DNA of 64,000 nucleotides from Micromonospora sp. M71_S20. Its GTDB lineage: Bacteria; Actinomycetota; Actinomycetes; Mycobacteriales; Micromonosporaceae. Positions 41,382 through 50,553 of this stretch are shown here, piece by piece; positions within the stretch are counted from its first letter, which is position 1, and every line of letters starts with the position of its first letter. The stretch lies in NCBI RefSeq assembly GCF_003664255.1, contig NZ_RCCV01000003.1, forward strand, positions 248,001 through 312,000, in the 5' to 3' direction. Both the position numbers and the translations under genes were made by a program. The notes under the pieces were generated by a model. It worked only from the letters and a program-made list of their open reading frames with translations. It was not told the origin of the DNA and searched no databases.

Positions 41382-41399
41382 TGTCTCTGGAGGGATTCC

Positions 41400-42779
41400 A
41401 TGCCATCACCACCGCACGCACCTCGACCGGCGCACGGCTACGACGCTGAGGCTGCGCTCACCCGGTGGATGCGCTCGCCGGCCTACAAGGAATGGCGGGC
41501 CGGCGTCGAGAGCGTCAAGGGCTGCCTCCAGCCTGTCCGGCTCACCGGCAAGTGGGAAGTCCGGCACCTCGGCACCGGTGACCTGATCGCATCCCGATAC
41601 GGCCGGGTGTGGGCCTCCTGCGGCACCCGCCGCGCCGCCGTCTGCCCCACCTGCGCCGACCGGTACGCCGCCGACGCCTGGCACCTCATCCACGCGGGCA
41701 TGAACGGCGGCAAGGGCGTGCCCGACACCGTGGCCCGATCGACCCGGCTCTTCGTCACCCTCACCGCCCCGTCCTTCGGCGCGGTGCACAACCGGCCCGG
41801 CAAGCGGCCCTGCTCTTGCGGGCGCTGGCACCCGGAAGGGCATCGACTGCTGGGCAGCCCGATCGATTCGGGCGCCTACGACTACACGGGCGCGGTGCTG
41901 TGGCAGGCGCACAGCGGCCAACTCTGGCACCGGTTCACCATCGCCCTACGCCGGGCCGTCGCCGCCGCTGGCGGGCTCACCGTCCGCGCATCCGGGGCAC
42001 ACCTGCGGATCTCCTACGCCAAGGTCGCCGAGTATCAGGGCCGGGGCCTGGTCCACTTCCACGCGGTCATCCGTGCGGACGGCCCATCCGGCCCGGACTC
42101 GTCACCCCCTGCCTGGCTCACCCCTGACGTCCTGGCCGACGCGGTCCGTTCCGCGGCTTCCTCCGTCGAGCTGGACACCGCCCGACCCGACGGGACCACC
42201 CTTCCCCTGCGGTGGGGAAAACAGGTCGACGTCAAGGACATCACCGCCACCGACATCGACGTCCTCAACGGCGACGACGACGGCGACCAGGTGGTCAACG
42301 ACACCCGGCTTGCCGGCTACATCGCCAAGTACGCCACCAAGGGCACCGGCGCGACCGAGACCGGAGACCGGCGCATCCGCTCACAGGGGCACATCGATCA
42401 ACTGCGGGTGTCCGGCCATCACCGAGCCATGATCCAAACCGCGTGGGACCTCGGCGGCCTCGACCAGTACGCCGATCTCAAGCTGCGCCACTGGGCGCAC
42501 ATGCTCGGCTTCCGGGGCCACTTCCTCACCAAGTCCCGCATCTACAGCACGACCTTCAAGAACCTGCGCGCTGAGCGCCGCGCGCACCAGCTTCAGACCG
42601 CGCTCACCGAAGCGGGCCTACCCGCCGATGCCGAGGTCCTGGTCGTCAACGACTGGCACATCCTCGGCATCGGCTACGACTCCCGCGAGCAACTCGAACT
42701 CGCCGAAGCCATCGGTGACCGCATCCGCGCCGCACGGAAGAAGCACGCACCAGAAAGGGGAGGGGATTCCGATGGCTGA
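41400..42779 (+). CDS. RepSA-like replication initiator
   Basis: 459 aa. It has the features of AICE RepSA proteins: a Cys-rich N-terminal zone (CGTRRAAVCPTCADRYAAD), RLFVTLTAPSFGAVH, PCSCGRWH, the HUH-like LVHFHAVIR (about 217-223) and the tyrosine-containing YIAKYATKG (about 304-312). Such proteins nick the double-strand origin and start rolling-circle replication of the excised circle. The gene ends eight bases inside the xis gene. Origin candidates are the structured region at the left end or the rep gene itself. Confidence 0.92.
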   Translation: MPSPPHAPRPAHGYDAEAALTRWMRSPAYKEWRAGVESVKGCLQPVRLTGKWEVRHLGTGDLIASRYGRVWASCGTRRAAVCPTCADRYAADAWHLIHAGMNGGKGVPDTVARSTRLFVTLTAPSFGAVHNRPGKRPCSCGRWHPEGHRLLGSPIDSGAYDYTGAVLWQAHSGQLWHRFTIALRRAVAAAGGLTVRASGAHLRISYAKVAEYQGRGLVHFHAVIRADGPSGPDSSPPAWLTPDVLADAVRSAASSVELDTARPDGTTLPLRWGKQVDVKDITATDIDVLNGDDDGDQVVNDTRLAGYIAKYATKGTGATETGDRRIRSQGHIDQLRVSGHHRAMIQTAWDLGGLDQYADLKLRHWAHMLGFRGHFLTKSRIYSTTFKNLRAERRAHQLQTALTEAGLPADAEVLVVNDWHILGIGYDSREQLELAEAIGDRIRAARKKHAPERGGDSDG

Positions 42780-42945
42780 GGTCTGGTCGGTGGAGGACGT
42801 GGCTCAGTTCCTGCGGGTCCCAGTGGCGACCGTCTACCGCTGGCGGAAGGTCAACTACGGTCCGCCGGCTGCCCGAGTGGGGAAGTACCTGCGGTACGAC
42901 GCGGCCGACGTGCGGGCCTGGTTCAAAGCTCAGGCGGCGGCATAG
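42772..42945 (+). CDS. xis: Excisionase Xis
   Basis: 57 aa, MAEVWSVEDVAQFLRVPVAT through RVGKYLRYDAADVRAWF. This is the winged-helix MerR/Xis fold (helix_turn_helix_17 type) of AICE excisionases. It should bind att arm DNA and direct the integrase to excise. The start overlaps the end of rep, and the stop is immediately followed by the int ATG, so rep-xis-int form a coupled operon. Confidence 0.9.
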   Translation: MAEVWSVEDVAQFLRVPVATVYRWRKVNYGPPAARVGKYLRYDAADVRAWFKAQAAA

Positions 42946-44148
42946 ATGGCACACATCGAAGATCGCTGGTACAAGACCATCCGGCACCCCACCGGGCGGA
43001 CCGAGCGGGTCAAGTCGGAGCTGTTCGGTACGGGCCACCGCTACCGGGTCCGGTACATCGCACCGGACGGCCGGGAGCGCAGCAAGTCGTTTCCCGACCG
43101 GGCCAAGCGGGACGCTGAGGCGTTCCTTGTCTCGACCGAGACGGACAAGCTCCGGGGCTCTTACGTCGACCCGGTTGCCGGGCGGATGACCTTCATGGAG
43201 TACGCCGAAACCTGGCTCCGGACGCGCTCGTTCGACGAGTCGACCCGGGAGAGCACGGAGTTCCGGGTACGGAAGCACCTGCTGCCGTTCTTCGGGTCTA
43301 AGCAGCTGGCGGCGATCAAACCGGGCCACGTTCGGGAGTGGGATGCCGCGATGGTCGGGAAGCTGGCTCCGGCGACCCGGGCCGTCGTGTTCGCGCACCT
43401 TCGGACCATCCTCGGCGCGGCAGTCGACGACGAACGGATCGCGAAGAATCCGTGTTCGGCAAAGTCGGTGAAGCCGCCGCGACCGGTTCAGCGTCGGGTG
43501 GTGCCGTGGCGGTATGACCAGGTTTCGGCAATCCGCGGTGGCCTCGCTGAGCGGTATCGGCCGATGGTCGACCTGGGCGCCGGATGCGGGCTGCGTCAGG
43601 GGGAGATCCTGGGGCTCGGCGTCGACGACATCGACTTCGAAGCGGGCTGGGTGCACGTCTCGCGTCAGGTCAAGCTCGTCCGGTCCCGGCTGGTCTTCGG
43701 GCTACCCAAGAACGATCGTGACCGCCGGGTGCCGCTGCCTGATTCCGTCGCCCTGGTCCTGCGGCAGCACGTCGACGACTTCGCCCCGATGAAGCTCACC
43801 CTGCCGTGGGAGAACCCGGCCAGCGACGAACGGGCCACGGTGCCGCTGCTGTTCACCACTACCCGGCGGGGTGCGATCAACCGGCGCACCTTCGACGACA
43901 AGAGCTGGCGACCGGCTGTCGTGGCGGCCGGCATCACGCCGACCCGGGCCACCGGGATGCACGCGCTTCGCCACTTCTACGCCTCGTCGCTGCTCGACGC
44001 GGGGGAGAGCATCAAGGCCCTCGCGTCGTACCTCGGCCACGCCGACCCCGGCTTCACGCTCCGGGTCTACACACACCTGATGCCGGCCAGCGAGGAACGC
44101 ACCCGGAACGCGATCGACAACCTCTTCGCGTCGGGAGAGAAGCCCTGA
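42946..44148 (+). CDS. int: Tyrosine-family site-specific integrase
   Basis: 400 aa. An AP2-like arm-binding N-terminus (YRVRYIAPDGRERSKSFPDR) is followed by the SAM-like core-binding domain (FMEYAETWLRTRSFDESTR) and the catalytic domain. The latter has Arg in GCGLRQGEIL (about 216), HxxR in HALRHFYAS (about 339-342), His in LGHADPGFT and nucleophile Tyr in RVYTHLM (about 375). The stop codon lies within the right arm repeat, 70 bp before attR. It integrates the element into the rnpB 3' end. Confidence 0.95.
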   Translation: MAHIEDRWYKTIRHPTGRTERVKSELFGTGHRYRVRYIAPDGRERSKSFPDRAKRDAEAFLVSTETDKLRGSYVDPVAGRMTFMEYAETWLRTRSFDESTRESTEFRVRKHLLPFFGSKQLAAIKPGHVREWDAAMVGKLAPATRAVVFAHLRTILGAAVDDERIAKNPCSAKSVKPPRPVQRRVVPWRYDQVSAIRGGLAERYRPMVDLGAGCGLRQGEILGLGVDDIDFEAGWVHVSRQVKLVRSRLVFGLPKNDRDRRVPLPDSVALVLRQHVDDFAPMKLTLPWENPASDERATVPLLFTTTRRGAINRRTFDDKSWRPAVVAAGITPTRATGMHALRHFYASSLLDAGESIKALASYLGHADPGFTLRVYTHLMPASEERTRNAIDNLFASGEKP

Positions 44149-44165
44149 CGGCCTGGCGACGGCCT
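44146..44165. repeat. Arm-type repeat, right end
   Basis: tgacggcctggcgacggcct, identical to 34447-34466; its first three bases are the int stop codon. A variant lies beyond attR at 44333-44354 (tgacggcctggaggcggcct). Confidence 0.6.
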
Positions 44166-44217
44166 ACAGCGGTTGTCGCCAGGCTCCGCCCCAGGTCAGC
44201 GGATGTCTCACCGTCAT

Positions 44218-44286
44218 AATCCGGCGTACAGGTCGACTCGTCCGTCACCCACCAGCTCAGAGCCTCGATCAAGGTTCTGAGCTGGT
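44218..44286 (+). repeat. attR: displaced 3' end of rnpB with its terminator
   Basis: 69 bases matching 34329-34397 at 64 positions, the first 29 identically. It includes the P1 3' strand and the hairpin accagctcag ... ctgagctggt (44251-44286). This should be the original chromosomal end of rnpB. One mismatch (A at 44247 against G at 34358) would break a P1 base pair. Confidence 0.88.
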
Positions 44287-44522
44287 CTTGTTGGCGCCGT
44301 TGGTTGACTTCGGTCATCGTCGGGTGGCTGGTTGACGGCCTGGAGGCGGCCTGAGCGGGGGTGCCCTCGTCCTGGCGCGCGCTGTCCCACCGTGAAGGCT
44401 CCCGGGACGGACGTGATGGGGCTCTGGCGCGTTGCCGGCGGCGGTAGGGCTGTTGCTTTACACCTGATTCCCACCAGATGCTTGACGTGATCAGAGCGAG
44501 AGGGCGGGCCGCTTGCTTGCGA

Positions 44523-45117
44523 TCATCCGAGTTCTGTCATGCGCCGTGTCGGCTCGGCTTTGGCCAGTGCCTTCCACTGTGCGAGTTCCTGTTCGTGCGA
44601 GCCCTCGCTGGTCGCCTGGCTGACCACAGCAGCGGCGTTCGGGCCGACGGTGCTGCCACGTGTCAGGAGGGTCAGAGGCCAGGCAGGGGTGCTGGGCTCG
44701 CCCCGGTCGAACGCGTACCAGTCCAGGGGCCGTTGAAGCTCCATGCCCGCTCGTGCTGGTCGACCAGCTCGTCACCGGGATGAAGGAATGAGTAGGGGCG
44801 GAAGATGAGGTCGATCTGGATCGGGATGTCGTCGTCGGGTCGATCTCGTACCCCCGCTCTTCGCGCGTCGGATCCTGCGACTGGCCCTCGCGGAGGACCA
44901 CGACGTAGGTACGCGGCCGTGGGAGTCGTCCTGTCTCCAGCGGCGGGTCGAAGTCCTGGACCTCCGTGACGTGCACCAGGGTCGGCGGTATCCCGACGCG
45001 GCAGTGGTCGCCGGGCTGGAGGCCCTCGGCCGGCGGGTCTGTCCGGAAAAGCTCGTTCGTCCACTCGTGGCTCTCCGGGCTAGGTGGGATGGCCACATCG
45101 CCTGGCTGTGGGTGCAC
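44523..45117 (-). pseudogene. Frameshifted remnant of an unknown gene
   Basis: Three overlapping frames join into one protein: HVTEVQDFDPPLETGRLP ... PRTYVVVLREGQS, then DDDIPIQIDLIFRPYSFLHP, then RPLDWYAFDRGEPSTPAWPL to the stop at 44523. Coding-like composition switches frame near 44845 and near 44730, so at least two frameshifts are needed. A GTG at 45117 is one possible start. The family is not recognised. It lies just outside attR in what seems to be decayed mobile DNA. Confidence 0.6.
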
Positions 45118-45345
45118 TCGCAATCTGCTATCTACCGTTGCCCTGGTCTCGGCGCATAGGACGCGGGTCAGGTACGCGCGTGAGATGCGATCATCCGCGC
45201 AGAACCACGAGCAGCCCTGAAGCAACACCGGGGCATCCAGAATCGCAGTAGAGCCGCCACGTCTGAGTTGACTCGGGCACCAAACCGGGCCTGGCCCGTG
45301 TCCAGCACGCTGCTTTCAGCGGATGGCTGGACTCGGAGCAGGTGG

Positions 45346-46071
45346 TCACGTCTGGAAATGGCTGGTGATGCCGTCCAGGGTGGTGATCAGGTTGTGCTGG
45401 AAGGTCTCCTCGGCGTTGAGATGGGCGCCGTCGACGACGAGCCGGGCGATGGTGGGGTAGCGACCTGTTTCGAGCATGCGTGTCAGGTAGGGCCCGAGGG
45501 CGGCCTGCCAGGCGGACACGTCGGTGCCAGTGGAACGGGCGGTGCGTCGTTCGGTGACCTCGCTGCGGAGCGCCCCGATGACGAACGCGTTGAGGGCGCC
45601 CATGGCCCGCTGGAGGTCGTCGATGCCGCGTACGCCATGGGCCCGGCTGAGCGCCGCTGCGGTCGACTCGCCCACGGCGAGCGCATGAGGTCCCAGGTGC
45701 GGCCTTGCGCCGAGCAGGTCGGCGAACCACTCATGCTCAAGAGCGGCTGCGCGGGTCCGGTGGACGATGGCCAGTACCGTGGCGCGCCACTCGGAGTGCT
45801 GACCGGCCTCGGCGATCTGGGCATACACGGCGTCGACCATCAGGTCGAGCAGTTCGGATCTGTTGGTCACGTAGTCGTAGAGCCGCATCGGACCGACACC
45901 GAGCTCTTTGGCGATCTTGCGAACCGACAGGCCGTCGAGACCGTGTGCGTCGGCGAGCCGGATAGCCGTGGCGGCGATCTTTGCGCGGCTCAGCGGCACC
46001 GGCGCCGCTCGCGGCTGAGGCTCGGGCCGTTCCCAGACGGGCAATGGCGCGCTACCGTACGGCGTATCCAT
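45346..46071 (-). CDS. TetR-family regulator with TetR_C-type domain
   Basis: 241 aa from the ATG at 46071. The helix-turn-helix (about 30-75) reads AATAIRLADAHGLDGLSVRKIAKEL and GVGPMRLYDYVTNRSELLD. The C-terminal domain has the look of the tetracycline-repressor C-terminal family. It is divergent from a FAD monooxygenase with only about 30 bp between the starts, and a perfect inverted repeat overlaps that gap. It is probably the direct repressor of that gene, relieved by the monooxygenase substrate. Confidence 0.9.
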   Translation of the reverse strand: MDTPYGSAPLPVWERPEPQPRAAPVPLSRAKIAATAIRLADAHGLDGLSVRKIAKELGVGPMRLYDYVTNRSELLDLMVDAVYAQIAEAGQHSEWRATVLAIVHRTRAAALEHEWFADLLGARPHLGPHALAVGESTAAALSRAHGVRGIDDLQRAMGALNAFVIGALRSEVTERRTARSTGTDVSAWQAALGPYLTRMLETGRYPTIARLVVDGAHLNAEETFQHNLITTLDGITSHFQT

Positions 46072-46089
46072 GAGGTACAGCGTACGGTA
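46053..46089. promoter_or_regulatory. Inverted repeat, likely operator of the TetR/monooxygenase pair
   Basis: taccgtacg (46053-46061) and cgtacggta (46081-46089) are exact inverted copies spanning the divergent start region. One arm lies inside the tetR-like coding start, so binding would block both genes. Confidence 0.6.
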
Positions 46090-46101
46090 ACGGAGATGAT
46101 G

Positions 46102-47226
46102 ATGCGGATCGCGATCGCCGGCGGTGGTCTGGGCGGCCTGACACTGGCTCGAATCCTGTACCGGCACGGCATCGACGCGGTGGTGTACGAACGCGATCCG
46201 ATCCGATCCGTGCGATCGCAGGGCGGATCGCTCGACCTGCACCCGGAGTCCGGGCAGCGGGCCCTGGCCCAGGCGGGCCTCGCCGGCCGGTTCCGGTCCG
46301 AGGCGCGGCCGGAGGGCGAGGAACATCGCATCCTCGACCCGGCCGGACGCACCCTCGTGCACCACACGCCACAACCCGGCTCATTCTCCGGACGCCCCGA
46401 GATCGACCGCGCCGCACTGCGCGATCTTCTGCTCGATTCGCTCCCCGGTGACACGGTGGCCTGGCAGCACCGGCTCGTCGCGGCGGCGCCGCGACCCGAC
46501 GGAGGCTTCGGGCTGACGTTCGACGGTGGCCGCCGTGCCGACTGCGACGTCCTCATCGGCGCGGACGGCGCGCGCTCGGTCGTCCGGCCGCTGCTCACCG
46601 ACGCGAAACTGTCCTACGTGGCCACGTTGGTGGAGCTGAGCATCAGCGATGCCGACCGGCGCCACCCGGATCTCGCCGAGTTGGTCGGCCCCGGGAACCT
46701 GTGGTGCATCGGCGTGAACCAGATCCTTGCCGCGCAACGCCTCGGCGATGGCGGCATCCGAGTCGGCATCTCCCTCCGCGCGGACGATCGGCACCTGGAC
46801 ACCTACCGCAGCAAGCGCGCTCTGCTGGACATGTTCGACGGCTGGGACTCGAATCTCACCGCACTCATCGAAGCCGGCGACAGCGCGCCGACGCCTCGGA
46901 GGATCGAGGTGCTGCCCATCGGCACACGTTGGGCACACCAGGCGGGCGTCACCCTCATCGGTGATGCCGCGCACCTCATGCCACCGGTTGGCGAGGGTGC
47001 CAATCAGGCCATGCTCGACGCTGCCGAACTCGCCGGCGAACTCGCCGCCAACCCCGCCGGCCCGGACTCGGCGATCCAGGCGTACGAGGAGGCAATGTTC
47101 ACCAGAATCCACCCCATCGCCGAAATGTCCGCGCGAGTCCAGGCAATGATGCTGTCCCCCACCGCGGCCGACGACATCATCCGCTTCTTTACGCCACGGT
47201 CCACCGAGCCGGCACCCGCGGATTGA
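46102..47226 (+). CDS. FAD-dependent monooxygenase, TetX-like
   Basis: 374 aa from the ATG at 46102; two in-frame ATGs just upstream leave no space for the cggag ribosome site. FAD motifs: GGGLGGLTLARIL (dinucleotide fold), VLIGADGARSVVR and LIGDAAHLMPPVGEGANQA. The single-component class A hydroxylases with this pattern include TetX (tetracycline), rifampicin monooxygenases and aromatic hydroxylases. With a TetR-type repressor alongside, it may inactivate an antibiotic, but the substrate cannot be read from sequence. Confidence 0.88.
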   Translation: MRIAIAGGGLGGLTLARILYRHGIDAVVYERDPIRSVRSQGGSLDLHPESGQRALAQAGLAGRFRSEARPEGEEHRILDPAGRTLVHHTPQPGSFSGRPEIDRAALRDLLLDSLPGDTVAWQHRLVAAAPRPDGGFGLTFDGGRRADCDVLIGADGARSVVRPLLTDAKLSYVATLVELSISDADRRHPDLAELVGPGNLWCIGVNQILAAQRLGDGGIRVGISLRADDRHLDTYRSKRALLDMFDGWDSNLTALIEAGDSAPTPRRIEVLPIGTRWAHQAGVTLIGDAAHLMPPVGEGANQAMLDAAELAGELAANPAGPDSAIQAYEEAMFTRIHPIAEMSARVQAMMLSPTAADDIIRFFTPRSTEPAPAD

Positions 47227-47479
47227 CAACGCGCAACGCAGTCGGCCACGCCCTTGTAGACGCTCCTGCCGTGGAGGGTCGGAGCTCGCTCATCCGCTAT
47301 CTGTCAATTGACCTACAACCGTGGCCCGGCCAGGCCCTGGACGGATTCAGCGAACTCGCCGCCCACCTGCGCCGCGCGGCAGGCCGCGCCCGAGCCCGGA
47401 CAGACCCTGCGCGCTGTCTGCCTCGCCTACCTGTAGTTCGCGACTGAGGGCCCTGCCCTGCACCAGGCCGTGCGTTCCG

Positions 47480-47632
47480 TTTGGCGCGGTCGGAGGTGCC
47501 GCTGCCCTGGCGGGTGACGATCAGGCGCTCGTCTCGCAACTCTCGTAGGGCGGCCTTGATCGCCCGCGGGCGACGTTGAACCGCTGGACGAGGTCGTGTT
47601 GCGACGGCAACTCTCTCGCGAGCGTGAACTTC
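47480..47632 (-). pseudogene. Relic of a GntR-type AICE repressor
   Basis: The minus strand gives ARELPSQHDLVQRFNVARG in one frame and IKAALRELRDERLIVTRQGSG in the next, a winged helix broken by one lost base. It closely follows the element's own repressor (LPSQPDLAARYGVARE and RLIVTRQGSGAF). The rest of the 47227-47785 stretch shows no gene. It points to an older element on this side of attR. Confidence 0.65.
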
Positions 47633-47785
47633 CTGTCTTGGCCTCCTCGAGGTGTCACACACCCGATGCGCGACATGATCTTCAAAGAAGCCGCGGAGGC
47701 CCTCCGGTTCGGAGACCGAGGCGCGCAGCGCGGCCCCCGGAAATGAGGAAGCGGGCAGGTGCGTCCGGCCTCTAGGCTCGCTCGG

Positions 47786-48676
47786 ATGGCGACCCCGGTG
47801 CGTTATCGATCCCCGGAGGAGGACAGCGGCAGGTGGCTCGCTTTCCCGTTCCGGCGCGGCGACATCGTCATCAGCACCCGATCGAAGAGCGGCACCACCT
47901 GGATGCAGATGATCTGCGCGCTGCTGATCTTCCAGACCGCCGACCTGCCGGCGCCGTTGGCGCAGTTGTCCCCCTGGCTCGACTGGCTGACCGCTCCGCA
48001 GCGGCAGGTGTACGACCATCTCGCCGCCCAGGAGCATCGGCGTTTCATCAAGACGCACACGCCGCTGGACGGGGTGCCGATCGAGCCGCACGTGTCGTAC
48101 ATCGTGGTGGCGCGGCATCCGTTGGACATGGCGGTGTCGTTGTACCACCAGGGCGAGAACATCGACCGGGAACGACTGCGTCAGATCACCGGCGAACCGC
48201 AGTCCGGCGATGCACCGCCGGCACGGCTTCCCCTGCGTTCCTGGTTGGTGCGGTGGACCGAGCGTGACAGCGATCCGCAGGAGGCGTTGGACTCGCTGCC
48301 CGGTGTGCTCTGGCATCTGACTGATGCCTGGCGACGCCGGGAGGAGCCGAACGTGCTGCTGGTGCACTACGACGATCTCCTGGCCGACCTGGGTGGATAG
48401 ATGCGGCGGATCGCCGCGTGGCTGGGTGTCGAGGTGCCAGCCGAGCGGTGGGCGACACTGGTGGAGGCCGCCACGTTCGGCGCGATGCGCGAGCGGTCCC
48501 AGGCCCTGGTGCCCGATGCCATGGGGGTGCTCAAAGACCATCAGGCCTTCTTCCGAAGGGGCCGGTCGGGTGCGGGACGAGCACTGTTGAGCACCGACGA
48601 ACTCAGCCATTACCACCGGCGCGCGGCCGAGATGGCCCCACCGGACCTGTTGGCCTGGCTGCACCGGGAACGTTAA
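47786..48676 (+). pseudogene. Sulfotransferase interrupted by an in-frame TAG
   Basis: The frame from the ATG at 47786 carries the PAPS-binding loop RSKSGTTWMQMICAL and the 3'-phosphate motif RHPLDMAVSLYHQ. It stops at TAG (48398-48400) after DDLLADLGG. The same frame continues at once with MRRIAAWLGVEVPAERWATL to RRGRSGAGR and a stop at 48676, which is the normal C-terminal third. A single substitution (probably GAG to TAG) explains it. Either it is inactive, or readthrough or two polypeptides are made. Related enzymes move sulfate from PAPS to small hydroxylated molecules. Confidence 0.8.
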
Positions 48677-48832
48677 CCCGAGGGCTGGCTGGCCGGTGCG
48701 GGGCTTGGCCCGGTGCGGCAGTCGGAAGCCCGGACCTCGATGGCGCTCGGCTTCCGGGCCGCTTCCGCGATCCGCGGAGCAGAACCGCCGCGACGGGCAG
48801 CAGGCATAAGCATTGCGTCGTAACGTCGGTTG

Positions 48833-49564
48833 ATGCGTGACACGAGGCCGGCCGGGGTGGCTGACCGCTGCGAACATCCGACCCCTCTGGCGTCGGGCCG
48901 AGACGCCGACGTCTTCGTCATCGACGACCGACGCGTCCTTCGCCGCTACCGGGAAGGTGGAGACGTGGCGGCAGAGGCCGCAGTCATGGCCCACGTGGCG
49001 AGTCACGGTTTCCCGGTGCCCAGGGTGTACCAGGCGCGGGGAGCCGATCTCGTCATGGAAAGACTGGACGGGCCCACCATGCTGTCGGCATTCCTCGCCG
49101 GTGAGCTCGACGCCACGGAAACGGCCACCTGCCTGGCGGATCTGCACCGTCGGCTCCACGCGCTGCCGCCCCGGCTCGGTCAAGGCGAGGACGACCGGAT
49201 CCTGCACCTGGACCTGCACCCGGAGAACGTCATGCTGACGTCACGGGGGCCGGTCGTCATCGACTGGCGCAACGCCACCGAGGGACCGGCGGACCTCGAT
49301 GTCGCGCTCTCCGCGATCATCATCGCCCAGGTGGCCGTCGAGGAGGCGCATCCGCTGGCGTCGCCGGCCGCAACGCTGCTGGCCGCCTTCGTCGACCGCG
49401 TCGGCGGCCGCGTGCTGACCACGCTGGACCAGGCCGTGGCGATGCGGCGCGACGACCCGGCGCTCACCAGCGGCGAGCGGGAGCGGCTCGACGCCGCTGC
49501 CGCCCTCATCACCGGTCGCTGCTGGAGCCGGCAGCCGAGAGGCGCTGCCCGTCCGGGCGCATAG
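48833..49564 (+). CDS. Aminoglycoside-phosphotransferase-like kinase
   Basis: 243 aa from the ATG at 48833. Protein-kinase-like fold: VFVIDDRRVLRRY, with the invariant Glu following in AAEAAVM, hinge LVMERLDGPTM, catalytic loop ILHLDLHPENVM and metal-binding VVIDWRNA. APH-family members phosphorylate antibiotics, choline or other alcohols. The substrate is unknown. It is monocistronic or leads into the small membrane gene 10 bases downstream. Confidence 0.87.
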   Translation: MRDTRPAGVADRCEHPTPLASGRDADVFVIDDRRVLRRYREGGDVAAEAAVMAHVASHGFPVPRVYQARGADLVMERLDGPTMLSAFLAGELDATETATCLADLHRRLHALPPRLGQGEDDRILHLDLHPENVMLTSRGPVVIDWRNATEGPADLDVALSAIIIAQVAVEEAHPLASPAATLLAAFVDRVGGRVLTTLDQAVAMRRDDPALTSGERERLDAAAALITGRCWSRQPRGAARPGA

Positions 49565-49573
49565 GATCCGGCG

Positions 49574-50035
49574 ATGACCGATGAGCCGTCGGAACCCGGC
49601 CCGCCGCCCGCCGGTCGGGAGCCGATGCGGCGGCCGCCCAGCATCGTCATCAGCATGGTGCTGCTCGCGCTCTGGTGGGCGTACACCATCGTCGTGGCCG
49701 TCGCGTTGCTCGGCGAGGTCGGCGGCGCGGGAAACTGGCTCGCCCTGGCCTGTTGCACGGCGGGGGCCGCAGCCGTGCTCCGGGGGCTCTGGCACGGCGG
49801 CCCGACGGCGTGGCGGGTGGTGCACGGGTTCGCCGCGACGGTCGCGGTCGCGTTCCTGGTCGGGGCCGGCATCATGCTGCTCTACGGGCCGCGCCTCGGG
49901 TCGCTGATCACGCCCCCGGTCGACCCGGCCTTCGTCGCGGCGACGACGGGCGGGCTGCTGGCGGTGCTGGCGCTGTTGGTCAGCGGGATCCTGGTCCGTA
50001 CCCCGCCGGCCCGCGCCTGGTGCGGCCGCCGCTGA
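49574..50035 (+). CDS. Four-helix integral membrane protein
   Basis: 153 aa. A Pro-rich cytoplasmic N-tail is followed by four predicted membrane segments (SIVISMVLLALWWAYTIVV, WLALACCTAGAAAVLRGL, AATVAVAFLVGAGIMLLY and GGLLAVLALLVSGILV). No known domain is recognised. It follows the APH-like gene closely and is probably in the same transcript. Function unknown. Confidence 0.75.
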   Translation: MTDEPSEPGPPPAGREPMRRPPSIVISMVLLALWWAYTIVVAVALLGEVGGAGNWLALACCTAGAAAVLRGLWHGGPTAWRVVHGFAATVAVAFLVGAGIMLLYGPRLGSLITPPVDPAFVAATTGGLLAVLALLVSGILVRTPPARAWCGRR

Positions 50036-50186
50036 GCCCTCACCCCCGCTGGCGAGGGCGTCCGTGCCGACGGGTGGAGCGCGGCGCGAGATCCACGACG
50101 CCGCCGGCACGACACCGGTGGGAGCGTTAGTGCCCTCGTACGACGGGTAGTCGGCGAGCGCTCCTGACAAGTGGCGGGGAGGTCGT

Positions 50187-50549
50187 ATGACGGCGACCAG
50201 TGCCTTCTTCGAGCAGTTGGCGGATGTCGGTCACGATCCGCGGTTGTGCAAGGTCCGTGGCACAGTCCGGTTCGACATCCGGGAGGGGGACCGGATGGAG
50301 CAGTGGCTACTGGACATCGATCATGGACGCCTCCGGGTGACGCAGAGCGACGGTCCGGCGGAAACGGTCATCACGGTCACCGCCGACGTCGCGGAGGCGA
50401 TGTCGCGGGGTGAGATGAACGGCCTGGCCGGGATCGCCCGGGGGGAGATCATGGTCGACGGGAACCTCGCGTTGGCGATGCGGATCGGGCGGCTGTTCCC
50501 GGTGCCCCCCGCCTCACGGCAGCAGGCCGTCTCCGGTCGCGGGGAGTGA
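50187..50549 (+). CDS. SCP2 sterol-binding domain protein
   Basis: 120 aa. The single SCP2 domain shows GTVRFDIREGDRMEQWLLDI, VTADVAEAMSRGEMNGLAGIARGEIMVDGNLALAMRIGRLF in overlapping pieces. SCP2 domains bind hydrophobic ligands in a tunnel; stand-alone bacterial versions are uncharacterised. It ends four bases before the glucosidase GTG, so the two are co-transcribed. Confidence 0.85.
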   Translation: MTATSAFFEQLADVGHDPRLCKVRGTVRFDIREGDRMEQWLLDIDHGRLRVTQSDGPAETVITVTADVAEAMSRGEMNGLAGIARGEIMVDGNLALAMRIGRLFPVPPASRQQAVSGRGE

Positions 50550-50553
50550 CCCG

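Noticed and set aside
47297..49219. 640-codon minus-strand open frame
   Set aside because: It runs antisense through the sulfotransferase; only its last part contains the GntR relic, which is in broken frames.
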